Positions 1 to 8,822 are shown, counted from the first letter of the stretch. The stretch: 30,147 nt of DNA from Bacteroidota bacterium (GCA_023412195.1 JAEYNZ010000094.1:1-30147), one strand, 5' to 3'. The notes: generated by a model from the sequence alone, not told the origin. Made by a program: numbers and translations.

Positions 1-442
1 TGTTTTGTCCCTGAAAATTAATTGTTTTAACTTTGTTTTGCATGAGCTTCCTTTCTTTGTGTTTCGCAAATACAATTTACAAATAACTAAGGAGGCTTAT
101 GCTCTTTTACAAACATACAGCCTTTGCGCACAATCCCTGATAAATATTATGCATCTGTATCAAATGGGATTAGGGGGATTGAGGCAGATAGCACCATAGT
201 ATTGTCTTACGAACGCACAAATGCCAGTTCGAACTCATCCTCCTTATTGTATTAATCACGATAAATATTATATATCTGTACCAAAGGAAAATAAGCGGAT
301 TGATGTATAGAGAAACAGGGAGCGGGTTTTTACCCTTTCATCTTGGTAACTGCCAATATCTGGTCTTACTAAGTTTTATAATGGGCAGGACGCTGGGTTA
401 CTGCAATAACAATTTATTTGCAGGCTGAGCTCAAAACAAAAA
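1..442. other. Intergenic region, no convincing gene
   Basis: AT-rich stretch at the window edge. A 64-codon open frame on the plus strand at 5-199 has no ribosome binding site, no recognisable domain and an unusual composition, so I do not call it. The only structure I see is a diverged direct repeat (139-184 and 260-305, annotated separately). A gene truncated at the left edge cannot be excluded, but nothing supports one. Confidence 0.5.
139..305. repeat. Diverged direct repeat, 121-bp offset
   Basis: Bases 139-184 and 260-305 align without gaps at an offset of 121 bp, with about 36 of 46 positions identical by eye. The core is GATAAATATTAT followed two bases later by ATCTGTA in both copies, and both end in GGATTGA. 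The sequence before each copy is weakly similar too, so the duplicated unit may be the full 121 bp. Function unknown; it may be an old tandem duplication of an intergenic segment. Confidence 0.5.
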
Positions 443-472
443 AAAGATCGTCACATTACAGGGACGATCTTT
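443..472 (-). terminator. Rho-independent terminator of the S41 protease gene
   Basis: A perfect 10-bp inverted repeat (AAAGATCGTC / GACGATCTTT) with a 10-nt loop lies 25 bp past the stop codon of the S41 gene. Read on the minus strand it is followed by a T-rich tract (complement of 435-445), the classic intrinsic terminator arrangement. Confidence 0.85.
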
Positions 473-497
473 CCTCAATGAATAGAATTATAGTTTT

Positions 498-1940
498 TTA
501 TTCTTTTATAATTCCCAGATCCATTTCTTCAATTAACAATTCGCGCTTGTTCTGGTCGAAGCGGGAAAAACCACGGTCGAATATGCTGTGTGCAGGTTCA
601 GGAATCCGTGCTTTCTTCATGGCAATAACCGGTGTACCTGTACTATGCTCAAGTGCAGCTTGCAACAATGGATCATCTTTACTTCCCAATGGGATTCCAT
701 CAAAAAGATCTTCTTCTACGGGTATGTCAGGGTCAAATCCATCCTTGAAATCCGTTACTCCAAGTTTATTTGCATAACGCAGTACAATAGGTTGAACACC
801 CCAGTTTTTGAAGTCGTTGTATTGTTCAGGTTTTTCATAAAAATCTTCAGGCTTAAAGGTGATAGAGGCTGTATATTTTCCATATGTAGTTTCACCAATT
901 GTAACAACATCCATGTATGGCTTCAATCCGGTAATTGTAAGTTCTGAAGCAGATGCAGTTCCTGGTCCGGTTAAAATGTACACCTTGTTGAGGCCCATCT
1001 TTACCGGAGTATTTTTTATGAAGGGTATTCCAAGCTGTGACTGGATGTTTTCTTTTTGAAAGTACTGCTGGTATTTATCGTTCCACTGGAATGACACCAG
1101 TATTTCTCCGGCATTCACCGCACTCAGGGGAGCAATGGAACTGGTCAGGTGCTGGGCAGCATTGGTGCCTCCACCGGGGTTATACCTCAGGTCGATTACC
1201 ACGTCACTCACCTGTTGATCCAAAAAGTATTGAAAAGCCTCATCAAGGCTGCGGTTGAAATTACTGATATACTGCGCATAAAACAGGTATCCTATTTTTT
1301 TATCGCCATGTTCCACTACTTTTTTGATCATGACAGGGTCCAGTTTCAACTCCTGAGCTACCATTGAAATGGTTTTTGAGTCAACTGAAATACCATCGTC
1401 AGTCAATATACCACGGGAGATATTCAGATTGGCAGCATACAGGAGCTGGGTGTAATTGTCTTCAGTAATATCAGCCCCATTCATTAAAACAATGATGTCA
1501 CCTCTTTTTAATCCGGCTTTATCCGCAGGGGTATCAGGATACACATATTCAATAAGTCCAAAAATATTGCCTGTATTGCTGAAGCGGCCAAACGCCAGTG
1601 AATAGCCATAGGAAGTTTCCACACCTTCAAAACTGTTTTCCAGGGCAACTACATCATCCGTAACAAATGACCATTTATCATCTATAAACAACAGTTTTTT
1701 GAAATATTGTTTGGAGTCCTTTTCATAACGGGTATCAATATTTGGAACATCTTTTGACCAGAGATATATGTCGGTCATCACGCTTTTTATAAACGAGTTA
1801 ACCTTTTGAGTCAGTACGGGTGCTTCATTGTTTTGGTTTATTACCGGAGGTTCAGGTTCTGGCAGGGGGCCTTCCTTACAGCCTGTTGCGACTGCAGAAA
1901 TAAAGAATATCAGAAAAAATATATTTTTCAGTGTTTTCAT
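498..1940 (-). CDS. S41 family C-terminal-processing peptidase, lipoprotein
   Basis: 480 aa. The N-terminus is a hydrophobic signal ending in the lipobox ATGC (Cys21), so the protein is probably lipid-anchored in the periplasm or outer membrane. A PDZ-like segment lies at about 105-165 (KAGLKRGD around 141-148), followed by the tail-specific protease domain at about 210-400. The catalytic Ser is seen in TASASE (Ser332) and the general-base Lys in TYGK (Lys355), the Ser-Lys dyad of family S41. LRYNPGGG near 251-258 is the usual conserved strand. Members cleave periplasmic proteins near their C-termini; the substrate is unknown. The gene lies 46 bp downstream of the HD phosphohydrolase. A -7 box match (TAATTTTG on the minus strand, 1967-1974) between them may give it its own promoter, but I see no matching -33 element. 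Confidence 0.9.
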   Translation of the reverse strand: MKTLKNIFFLIFFISAVATGCKEGPLPEPEPPVINQNNEAPVLTQKVNSFIKSVMTDIYLWSKDVPNIDTRYEKDSKQYFKKLLFIDDKWSFVTDDVVALENSFEGVETSYGYSLAFGRFSNTGNIFGLIEYVYPDTPADKAGLKRGDIIVLMNGADITEDNYTQLLYAANLNISRGILTDDGISVDSKTISMVAQELKLDPVMIKKVVEHGDKKIGYLFYAQYISNFNRSLDEAFQYFLDQQVSDVVIDLRYNPGGGTNAAQHLTSSIAPLSAVNAGEILVSFQWNDKYQQYFQKENIQSQLGIPFIKNTPVKMGLNKVYILTGPGTASASELTITGLKPYMDVVTIGETTYGKYTASITFKPEDFYEKPEQYNDFKNWGVQPIVLRYANKLGVTDFKDGFDPDIPVEEDLFDGIPLGSKDDPLLQAALEHSTGTPVIAMKKARIPEPAHSIFDRGFSRFDQNKRELLIEEMDLGIIKE

Positions 1941-1986
1941 TTTTCAATCTTTAAAATAGTGTGCTACAAAATTATATAATCTTTCA

Positions 1987-4074
1987 TTATTTAAGTACAG
2001 GCTCTTTTTCTTTTGGATACTCGATCCTGACATGATATAAGTTTGTGAGTTTGTTCAATAACGTTTCTTTTATGGTTTTAATATCACGGAATGTAAGATC
2101 GCACTGCTCCAGTTGCTTGTCTTTTATTTTTTGATCGATCATGTTATTGACGAGATCTTTGAGATTATCCAGTGTTTTCTCCTTCAAAGCCCGTGAAGCG
2201 GCTTCAATTCCATCAATAATCATGACGACCGCAGCTTCTTTTGTTCTAGGCAGTGGGCCGGGATATATAAACATTTCTTCATTCACTTTTTGATTTGGGT
2301 TTTCTTCCTGATGTTTCACATAAAAATATTGTGCCTTGGAGGTTCCATGATGTGTTGCAATAAATTCAGTCAGCGCCTCCGGCAGCTTATGTCGTCTGGC
2401 AAGTTTCACACCATTTTTGACATGTTCAATAATCACCTCGGCACTTTTAAGATAATTTAACTGGTCATGGGGATTGATTCCTACTGCCTGGTTTTCAATG
2501 AAGAATTCAGGTTGTGATATTTTCCCTATGTCATGATACAATGCACCAGCCCTTACAAGGAAAGGATTGCCTCCAATTTTAAGGATGATCTCCTCGCTCA
2601 GGTTTGCAATCTGAAGCGAGTGCTGGAAAGTTCCTGGTGCTTCTTCTGCCATTTTGCGCAACAGGGGCTGGTTGGTATCCGATAATTCGATGAGGGTGAC
2701 ATCGGAAACAAAACCAAAGATTTTTTCGAAAATGAATACCAGCGGATAAACCAGTAAAATCAGCAAGCTGCTTAGGCCAAACCATTGAAGCATACGGTAG
2801 TTTACAAGTTGCAGCGTTCCTTCAAAAATGAGTTCCAGCGACAGGTAAACAAAGACATAGGTAAGAAGTACCAGGATTACAGCCATAATAAGGTGCCCAC
2901 GCCTGTGCATTTTGTTCAGGCTGAAAACCGCCACAACGCCTGCAATAACCTGCAGCAATACAAATTCATAATTATTGGGTGCATAGAAGCCTGTAAGCAG
3001 GCTGGCAATGATTAATGTGAAGATGGCAGTACGGGAATCAAAGAATGTATGAATTACAATGGGAAAGATGGCAAAAGGCACAAGGTAGATATGCAATTGG
3101 GGAAATGACTGTATGAATATGGTTAAAAAGATCATACTTACAAGGAAGGACAACAGGAACGAGAGTTTGCTGAACTGGTTCAGGATATCGTACCGGTATA
3201 TAAACAGGAAAGCAAAGAGAAGGATCATGAAAACAATGATTAGTCCGGCTTTCCCGAATGATACCATATATCGGTTAATGCCTTCGCCGCGTTCGAGTTC
3301 ATAATTGGCTTTCAGTGATTCAAGTACCTGGTATCTTTCATCACTTACTATTTCACCCTGAAGTATGATTCTTTCGCCTGTTTGAACCATTCCTCGTGTA
3401 GTTGAAATATTTCTGAGTACCTCATCCCGTTCCTTTTGAGTAGTTTCGCTGTCGTAGGCAAGGTTAGAGGCAATAAATCTTTCTGGTTGGAGCCGCTGAA
3501 GGATTGTTGATGACTCAGGGTACTTTTCCAGCAACATATCCAGTAAAATACTTAATTCATTGTAAGCCGATTTTTCAGAATAAATTCTCTCCTTATTAAT
3601 CCGGGTGACGCGGGTGCCTATCCTTTTTTTCAGTTCAGTGTTGGCATTCAGTTCTTCATAAGTTTCTGGGGAGCGGGGTAAAATACCAGCCTGATAAATC
3701 CTTGCCAGGAGGTCTCTGATTTCCCGAAGTCCGGGATAAACCTGATCTTCTTCTGATTCGGCCAACAATTGCCAGTCTGATTCAAGCTGTTTGATTTTTA
3801 GTTCCACCAGGGCAGTGTCGAAGGTAAAGTAGGGTACGATGGCCCTCAGCTGTTCCTGACGGTCACGTTCAATTTCTTCCTGTGGCTTCAGTATAGCAAA
3901 ATCGAAAGGTGCCACGAGGTTTTCGTGGCTCCACGGTGCCCCTTTCTGGTACTCATATTTAAAGCGGGGTTCGCCCGGCAGTATGATAAACAGCAACCCT
4001 CCTGTTACCAGGAACATCAGTATCCAGTAGAAAGTACGGGTGAAGCTTTTAAGATTTTTAAAAAAATTATCCAT
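1987..4074 (-). CDS. 7TM-HD family cyclic-dinucleotide phosphohydrolase (PgpH-like)
   Basis: 695 aa inner-membrane protein. One transmembrane helix at about 14-34 is followed by an extracytoplasmic domain (about 40-270), a multi-pass block (about 275-450, seven helices expected for this family), and a C-terminal HD domain. HD metal-ligand candidates are His485 (HSLQ), His514-Asp515 (LYHDIGK), the HH pair near 574 (ATHHGT) and the Asp near 611 (IIDGIEA). This 7TMR-HD extracellular/7TM/HDIG order is that of Listeria PgpH, which hydrolyses c-di-AMP. By family, this is a candidate c-di-AMP phosphodiesterase whose outer domain senses the envelope; the substrate is inferred. It diverges from the NlpC/P60 gene. 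Unusually for this phylum, a strong Shine-Dalgarno sequence precedes the ATG. Confidence 0.9.
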   Translation of the reverse strand: MDNFFKNLKSFTRTFYWILMFLVTGGLLFIILPGEPRFKYEYQKGAPWSHENLVAPFDFAILKPQEEIERDRQEQLRAIVPYFTFDTALVELKIKQLESDWQLLAESEEDQVYPGLREIRDLLARIYQAGILPRSPETYEELNANTELKKRIGTRVTRINKERIYSEKSAYNELSILLDMLLEKYPESSTILQRLQPERFIASNLAYDSETTQKERDEVLRNISTTRGMVQTGERIILQGEIVSDERYQVLESLKANYELERGEGINRYMVSFGKAGLIIVFMILLFAFLFIYRYDILNQFSKLSFLLSFLVSMIFLTIFIQSFPQLHIYLVPFAIFPIVIHTFFDSRTAIFTLIIASLLTGFYAPNNYEFVLLQVIAGVVAVFSLNKMHRRGHLIMAVILVLLTYVFVYLSLELIFEGTLQLVNYRMLQWFGLSSLLILLVYPLVFIFEKIFGFVSDVTLIELSDTNQPLLRKMAEEAPGTFQHSLQIANLSEEIILKIGGNPFLVRAGALYHDIGKISQPEFFIENQAVGINPHDQLNYLKSAEVIIEHVKNGVKLARRHKLPEALTEFIATHHGTSKAQYFYVKHQEENPNQKVNEEMFIYPGPLPRTKEAAVVMIIDGIEAASRALKEKTLDNLKDLVNNMIDQKIKDKQLEQCDLTFRDIKTIKETLLNKLTNLYHVRIEYPKEKEPVLK

Positions 4075-4078
4075 TTTG

Positions 4079-4085
4079 TCTCCTT
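4079..4085 (-). promoter_or_regulatory. Strong Shine-Dalgarno site of the 7TM-HD gene
   Basis: The minus strand reads AAGGAGA four bases before the ATG at 4074. Most Bacteroidota genes in this window lack such a motif, so it both fixes this start and suggests efficient translation of the phosphohydrolase. Confidence 0.7.
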
Positions 4086-4152
4086 TTCTTGCCTGCTAAA
4101 ACGAAAATATTATAAATAACATTTCTCACAGATTTATGCCCACCTTTTTTTA

Positions 4153-4160
4153 TAGTTTTG
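4153..4160 (+). promoter_or_regulatory. Putative -7 promoter box of the NlpC/P60 gene
   Basis: TAGTTTTG matches the Bacteroidota -7 consensus TAnnTTTG and would give a leader of about 55 nt before the ATG at 4222. No clear TTTG -33 element is present at the usual spacing, so this is tentative. Confidence 0.35.
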
Positions 4161-4221
4161 TGTAATACAAGCTAAAAGTGTACATTATCCTTTTACGTAA
4201 TAAATTTAAGAAAAATATTGG

Positions 4222-5022
4222 ATGAACTATGGTATTTCAGGCTTGAGCGTGATTCCTGTAAGAAAAGAACCATCGGAAAAGAGTGAAATGGTTACACAGG
4301 TGCTTTTTGGAGAGCATTTTAAAATTGTGCAGGAAATGGTTGGCTGGAGTCATGTTAAACTTGCCTGGGATGGTTATGAAGGCTGGATCGACAGTAAAAT
4401 GATAACTCCGGTCAATGTAAATCAATATAACAGGTATGAAAATAAGCCATTCGCGGTTACAGGCGACATTTTAAGCCTGATACCCGTAAATGCGGAGCAG
4501 AACCTGATGCTGGTTGCCGGCAGTACATTGCCCGTTTGGAGACCCTACCTGAAGCAGTTCAGCATCAACAGCGATACCTATAAGGCGGCAGGAGAAATTT
4601 ATACAGGTAAGCCGGCAAATATCAGGGAGGTTATCATCAGGCAGGCCCTCAAATATTTTAATGCACCTTACCTGTGGGGAGGAAGGTCGCCCTTTGGAAT
4701 CGACTGCAGCGGGTTTACCCAAATAATTTATAAAACAGTCGGAGTCCGTATTCCCAGGGATGCCAGTCAGCAGGTCAGGACAGGGGTTGCACTGAGCTTT
4801 GTTGATGAAGCCAGACCCGGCGATCTTGCCTTTTTTGATGATGAAGAAGGAAACATTGTGCACGTGGGAATTATCTGGAAAAGGAATAAAATCATACATG
4901 CTTCGGGGAAAGTACGCATCGATAATGTTGACCAGTTTGGAATTTTTAATGTAGATTTGAAACGTTATACACACAAAATGCGTGTAATGAAGAAAATACT
5001 CATTGCCGATGAAACAAATTGA
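4222..5022 (+). CDS. C40 family NlpC/P60 peptidase with N-terminal SH3-like domains
   Basis: 266 aa. Two SH3-like segments (about 5-65 and 75-125; GWSHVKLAWDGYEGWID is a typical bacterial SH3 pattern) precede an NlpC/P60 domain at about 135-250. The catalytic triad is visible: Cys162 in GIDCSGF, His214 in VHVGII and His226 in IIHASG. The family hydrolyses the gamma-D-Glu-diamino acid bond of peptidoglycan peptides. No signal peptide is visible, so, as in Bacillus YkfC-type dipeptidyl peptidase VI, the likely role is cytoplasmic breakdown of imported muropeptides; this is inferred from the missing signal. A small hydrophobic ORF overlaps its 3' end. Confidence 0.9.
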   Translation: MNYGISGLSVIPVRKEPSEKSEMVTQVLFGEHFKIVQEMVGWSHVKLAWDGYEGWIDSKMITPVNVNQYNRYENKPFAVTGDILSLIPVNAEQNLMLVAGSTLPVWRPYLKQFSINSDTYKAAGEIYTGKPANIREVIIRQALKYFNAPYLWGGRSPFGIDCSGFTQIIYKTVGVRIPRDASQQVRTGVALSFVDEARPGDLAFFDDEEGNIVHVGIIWKRNKIIHASGKVRIDNVDQFGIFNVDLKRYTHKMRVMKKILIADETN

Positions 5023-5101
5023 ACTACTCATCTATATAGTGTTTTTTATACTGATGGTGCTCCTGGTTCTCAAATACTGGAAAACCGGAAGGCATGAATG
5101 A
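5009..5101 (+). CDS. Possible 30-residue single-pass membrane peptide
   Basis: An ATG-started frame overlapping the last 14 bases of the NlpC/P60 gene encodes 30 residues: a short polar start (MKQIE), an unbroken hydrophobic stretch of about 17 residues (LLIYIVFFILMVLLVLK), and a basic tail (KYWKTGRHE). This is the layout of a bacterial membrane micropeptide with positive-inside topology, and the overlap would allow translational coupling. It is unrecognised and very short, so it may be chance; conservation next to this gene would settle it. Confidence 0.4.
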   Translation: MKQIELLIYIVFFILMVLLVLKYWKTGRHE

Positions 5102-5235
5102 ATGTTATAATGTGCGGCATATGAGTTTTTGCTGATGGCTGGATCTTAGGTATTTTGCCGGGGAACTGCAGGGACTGCAGATGAAATTTTCTTTCTGTTG
5201 GGAAGTCTGGCTTCCGGAAATAATAAATGAAATAA

Positions 5236-5661
5236 ATGTATATCTATAAATATCCACGACCCGCACTCACAGTAGATGCGCTGGTTTACACAAAAATACA
5301 AGATGTTTACAATGTGTTGCTTGTTCTGCGGGGCATCGAACCATTTAATGGTAAATGGGCGCTGCCGGGAGGTTTTGTAAATATTGACGAGTTGCTGGAA
5401 ACGGCATGCCGGCGCGAATTAATGGAAGAAACCGGCCTGGAGGTAGAAGGTATGATGCAGTTTAAAACCTATGATGCGATTGACCGTGACCCCAGACACC
5501 GGACAATATCTGTTGTATATTCAGCTGAACTGCCTGAAAAATATGCGGTTCAGGGTGATGATGATGCTGCCGGTGCAGAGTGGTTTCCTGTTGATAACCT
5601 TCCGGAACTGGGATTTGACCACAGGGAAATACTTTCGGATTTTTTCCGCGAAAAAACCTAA
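5236..5661 (+). CDS. Nudix hydrolase
   Basis: 141 aa. A textbook Nudix box, GX5EX7REUXEEXGU, runs from Gly46 to Leu68 (Glu52, Arg60-Glu61, Glu64-Glu65, Gly67), preceded by KWALPGGFV. Nudix enzymes cleave nucleoside diphosphates linked to another moiety using Mg2+. The start region (YPRPALTVDALVYT) resembles the YjhB/ADP-ribose-pyrophosphatase-like branch, but the substrate cannot be read from sequence. It ends 25 bp from the convergent WbqC-family gene, and no terminator is evident between them. Confidence 0.9.
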   Translation: MYIYKYPRPALTVDALVYTKIQDVYNVLLVLRGIEPFNGKWALPGGFVNIDELLETACRRELMEETGLEVEGMMQFKTYDAIDRDPRHRTISVVYSAELPEKYAVQGDDDAAGAEWFPVDNLPELGFDHREILSDFFREKT

Positions 5662-5685
5662 ATATGTCCAGTCTCCTGTTTAATG

Positions 5686-6330
5686 TTATGAAATAATTGA
5701 ATTTTCAAGCACATTCAGTGCATTTGGCCCTTCATTAAAAAGCAGGTCCAGTATACTGAGGTTGGATAAAAAGCCCGTTTTTTCAGAGAAAACCTGGGTA
5801 TATGGATAAGGTTTAAAATGCGGATCTGGGGCTGTTTTATGATTCTTTGGAGAAATAGCTTCCCTCAGGTTCAATGTATCAGCAGGAACATTTTCAAAGT
5901 CATCAGTCAGAACGATATCTGTTTCTATATCAAGTAAGTTGCAAATGGCATCAAGGATTTCACGGTTATAGTCGAAGAGGAATTTCCAGGACCTTTCAAA
6001 AAAAGGCTGTATGTCGTCCTTATAATATTCAAAAAAAGGTGAGGAATTATAGGCTGAGAACAGGGTGCGCCAGTGGTTGCGCTGCCAGCCGGTATCATAC
6101 GAGATGAGCAGGTCCCTGATTTTTATTTTTTTATCCCGCCCTCTTACAACAGGAACTACCAATGAAACATTTCCGTTGGCACCATAAATTTCATACCTGT
6201 TGCGGAAGGTTTGTTTGGTGAAGTTTTCGTATTGCTCAAGGTATATACCCTTATAAAGTATCAGCTTGGTTAAATACTGTACCGGTGGAAAACAAGCTGT
6301 GCTGAGAAGAACTGAATTTATCCCGGCCAT
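5686..6330 (-). CDS. WbqC family protein
   Basis: 214 aa. The whole length fits the WbqC-like family: an opening LLSTACFPPVQYLTKL, then YENFTKQTFRNRYEI and the central WQRNHWRTLFSAYNSSPFFEYY block. The family is common in Bacteroidota and in O-antigen/glycan loci, and its biochemical activity is not established. It lies 2 bp after the stop of the LapA-domain gene, so the two are almost certainly co-transcribed. From my knowledge of the phylum, WbqC-family genes often sit near lepB and dapB, as here; a general envelope role is only an inference. Confidence 0.85.
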   Translation of the reverse strand: MAGINSVLLSTACFPPVQYLTKLILYKGIYLEQYENFTKQTFRNRYEIYGANGNVSLVVPVVRGRDKKIKIRDLLISYDTGWQRNHWRTLFSAYNSSPFFEYYKDDIQPFFERSWKFLFDYNREILDAICNLLDIETDIVLTDDFENVPADTLNLREAISPKNHKTAPDPHFKPYPYTQVFSEKTGFLSNLSILDLLFNEGPNALNVLENSIIS

Positions 6331-6332
6331 TT

Positions 6333-6674
6333 CTACTCTTTGAAAAAGCTGTCATCTTCATCTTCGTTATCGTCAATTTCCAGTTCAATACCTTCCGGAT
6401 TTGTTTCCTTTTGCAGTTGTTTGACCTGAGTTTCCAGTTGTTTTTCAGCCTGCAGGGAATGTTTGTATTTTCTTTCCAGTTTCCAAACTCGCGGATAGAA
6501 ATAAATGGCAGACATGATATAGCCCAATAATACGCACACCAGTAAAACCAATACAAGCGGTGCATTGGGTATTTCCCAGAAAAAGACACTGATGGATACC
6601 TCAAATGAATTTTGGAGAGTAAAGATTACCAGCAGGATCGCCAGTACGAGCATAATGATGATGGTTACATGCAT
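6333..6674 (-). CDS. LapA-domain (DUF1049) membrane protein
   Basis: 113 aa. Two transmembrane segments (about 3-21 and 38-58) bracket the typical NSFEVSISVFFWEIPNAPL loop of the LapA/DUF1049 family. A coiled-coil stretch (about 65-90, WKLERKYKHSLQAEKQLETQ) and a very acidic tail (EIDDNEDEDD) follow. In E. coli the homologue LapA acts with LapB in LPS regulation; whether that holds here is unknown. It lies downstream of the lepB terminator, so it probably starts a separate transcript with the WbqC gene. Confidence 0.75.
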   Translation of the reverse strand: MHVTIIIMLVLAILLVIFTLQNSFEVSISVFFWEIPNAPLVLVLLVCVLLGYIMSAIYFYPRVWKLERKYKHSLQAEKQLETQVKQLQKETNPEGIELEIDDNEDEDDSFFKE

Positions 6675-6705
6675 ATGTGCTTAATTTTGAACCGAAGATA
6701 AAAAA

Positions 6706-6729
6706 AGGATAACAGAATCCTGCTATCCT
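6706..6729 (-). terminator. Intrinsic terminator downstream of lepB
   Basis: The inverted repeat AGGATAACA / TGCTATCCT has one mismatch. Read on the minus strand it ends in a run of seven T residues. It lies 24 bp past the lepB stop codon and before the LapA-domain gene, marking the end of the dapB-lepB transcript. Confidence 0.75.
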
Positions 6730-6752
6730 CCCACAAAAAAATATTGTTCTGT

Positions 6753-8102
6753 CTAATTAATAAACTGAAACATTCTTCTTAACCGTATACTTTGAGGAAA
6801 CGACCTGTCCTTGTTGATCGACAACCATATAAAGCTGGCTTTGCCCACCACGTGATCTTCAGGAACAAAACCCCACATTCGTGAGTCGGCTGAATTGTGC
6901 CGGTTGTCGCCCATCATCCAGAAATAATCCATTTCGAAGGTGTAGCTGTCGGCAGGCTGTCCGTTGATGATGATCCTGTTGTTTTGAACTTCCAGTTCAT
7001 TACCTTCGTACACCTGTATGATACGCCGGTACAGTGGAAGGTTTTCGGTTGTCAGCTGTACTGTCTGGCCTTTTGCAGGCACCGTCAGTGGGCCAAAGTT
7101 GTCGACGTTCCAGGAATATCTTTTATCATGCGGAAAAACCATGGGGTCCCATTCACCAGGCTCTTCTTCCAGTTTTTCAACCTCTATAACATTGGCAAAA
7201 CCTTTCAATGCATCAACATTATCAGCAGTGAGAGGGAATATGTAGCGTTCACTTGAGAATACGTTACGGTCGTCAAGAGCTATGTTCAGGCGATCAAGAG
7301 CCTTCGGGTTGATGGAAGTTCCGTTTGTCCGGATCAGATAATTATACTGGATTCCCTCAAATTTTTCCTGCGGCTGACCATTTACCTGCACGTTGCCATT
7401 GTCGATCTGAATTACATCACCTGGCAGCCCGATACACCGCTTGATGTAGTTTTCCCTTTTATCAACCGGGTGCGTGATGATCTCACCAAAGCTCCGGGGT
7501 TCATTCCATACCCTTTGGCGACCATAAGAGCGAACCAGCTGGTAATAGCTCTGGTTTTGCATAAATTGTGCAACGGTATCACCTTCAGGGAAGTGGAATA
7601 CAACCACATCATTATTTTTTATGTCGCCAAAGCCTTTAAGGCGCTTATATGGCCTCTGCACCCATTCTGCATACGATTTTTTAGTCCTTGATAAAGGCAT
7701 GGTATTGTGCACGAAAGGAAAAGAAATGGGCGTATTGGGCGTTTTAGGTCCGTATGCCACTTTGCTTACAAACAGGTAATCGCCCACGAGCAATGATTTC
7801 TCCATGGAAGAAGTAGGTATCGTGTAGGCTTCGATGAAGAACATGCGTATAAATGAGGCCGCAATGACTGCAAAAATGATGGCATCGATCCATTCAACAA
7901 CCTTTGTTTGTTTGCCCCCCGGGGGGTTCTTTTTTTTCCAGAAGGCCCAATGTACTTTTTCGGTGACATAAATATCAAAAATTACGGCAAGCCCGATCAG
8001 CCACCAGTAATTCCCCAGCCAGATAACCCAAAGGGTGTAAAGTGCACCAACAACTATAAATTTGAACCACTTGTTGGTAAGAATTTCATTTGTCATATCC
8101 AA
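6753..8102 (-). CDS. lepB: Signal peptidase I
   Basis: 449 aa, longer than E. coli LepB (324 aa). Hydrophobic segments near 12-30, 33-46 and 70-90 precede the catalytic Ser99 in IPTSSM. The general-base Lys221 lies in NYIKRCIGLPGDV, and the late conserved box MGDNRHNSADSR with GFVPEDHVVGKA is near the C-terminus. Between Lys221 and that box is an insertion of well over 100 residues, as seen in other Bacteroidota enzymes. It removes signal peptides from exported preproteins at the periplasmic face of the inner membrane. The start lies 3 bp after the dapB stop, indicating one operon. Confidence 0.95.
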   Translation of the reverse strand: MDMTNEILTNKWFKFIVVGALYTLWVIWLGNYWWLIGLAVIFDIYVTEKVHWAFWKKKNPPGGKQTKVVEWIDAIIFAVIAASFIRMFFIEAYTIPTSSMEKSLLVGDYLFVSKVAYGPKTPNTPISFPFVHNTMPLSRTKKSYAEWVQRPYKRLKGFGDIKNNDVVVFHFPEGDTVAQFMQNQSYYQLVRSYGRQRVWNEPRSFGEIITHPVDKRENYIKRCIGLPGDVIQIDNGNVQVNGQPQEKFEGIQYNYLIRTNGTSINPKALDRLNIALDDRNVFSSERYIFPLTADNVDALKGFANVIEVEKLEEEPGEWDPMVFPHDKRYSWNVDNFGPLTVPAKGQTVQLTTENLPLYRRIIQVYEGNELEVQNNRIIINGQPADSYTFEMDYFWMMGDNRHNSADSRMWGFVPEDHVVGKASFIWLSINKDRSFPQSIRLRRMFQFIN

Positions 8103-8105
8103 AAA

Positions 8106-8822
8106 TTAAAATTTCAACATATCTTTCATAGAAAGGATACCAGTTTTCCCAAGGCTGAATTCAGCAGCCAGTACAACACCCAGGGCAAAACCCTTTCTGC
8201 TTTTTGCGCTGTGGGTAATTTCAATAAAATCGGCTTCAGAATCATAGCGTATTGTGTGAATGCCGGGCACTTCCCCTAATCTTTCTGATTTGATTGCAAG
8301 TTCATTTTCTTCAGCAGGTGTGCCTTCGGTCCATTTGCTGACATGGGGTAGTAGGGAAATCATATCTTCAGCCAGGCTGAGGGCGGTGCCACTGGGTGCA
8401 TCCAGTTTTTTTGTGTGATGAACTTCGGTCATTTCAGGTTTATATTCAGGGTGGCCTGACATGAGGCGGGCCAGGGTTTTATTCAACTCAAAAAACAGGT
8501 TAACGCCAATGGAGAAGTTGCTGCCATAAAAAAAGGTGGCTTTCTTTTCATTGCATTTATGAACCACTTCATCGCGGCGGTTCAACCACCCGGTTGTTCC
8601 ACTGATAACAGGAATGCCGGCATCGAAGCATTTATAATAATTTTCAACTGCAGAGGAAGGAATGGTAAATTCAATGGCTGCGTCGCATTTTCGAAGATTC
8701 TCTGCGGTTAAATCTTTTTGGTTGTCAATATCAATAATCAGTGTGACTACATGTCCGCGGGAAACAGCAATTTTTTCGATTTCCTTTCCCATCTTGCCGT
8801 ATCCTATCAACGCTAATTTCAT
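8106..8822 (-). CDS. dapB: 4-hydroxy-tetrahydrodipicolinate reductase
   Basis: 238 aa. The N-terminal nucleotide-binding motif GYGKMGKEIEK is followed by FTIPSSAVENY and by the signature EVHHTKKLDAPSGTA, which holds the catalytic His pair and Lys. DapB reduces 4-hydroxy-tetrahydrodipicolinate with NAD(P)H in the cytoplasmic lysine/diaminopimelate pathway, supplying peptidoglycan precursors. It is slightly shorter than the E. coli enzyme (273 aa). It is the first gene of a two-gene operon with lepB. Confidence 0.95.
   Translation of the reverse strand: MKLALIGYGKMGKEIEKIAVSRGHVVTLIIDIDNQKDLTAENLRKCDAAIEFTIPSSAVENYYKCFDAGIPVISGTTGWLNRRDEVVHKCNEKKATFFYGSNFSIGVNLFFELNKTLARLMSGHPEYKPEMTEVHHTKKLDAPSGTALSLAEDMISLLPHVSKWTEGTPAEENELAIKSERLGEVPGIHTIRYDSEADFIEITHSAKSRKGFALGVVLAAEFSLGKTGILSMKDMLKF

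Noticed and set aside
5..199. 64-codon plus-strand ORF at the left edge.
   Set aside because: No ribosome-binding site, no domain, atypical residue mix, and it overlaps the start of a direct repeat.
210..245. GTTCGAACTC resembling a tRNA T-arm.
   Set aside because: The flanking bases do not pair to form a T-stem, and no acceptor stem or anticodon arm can be built around it.
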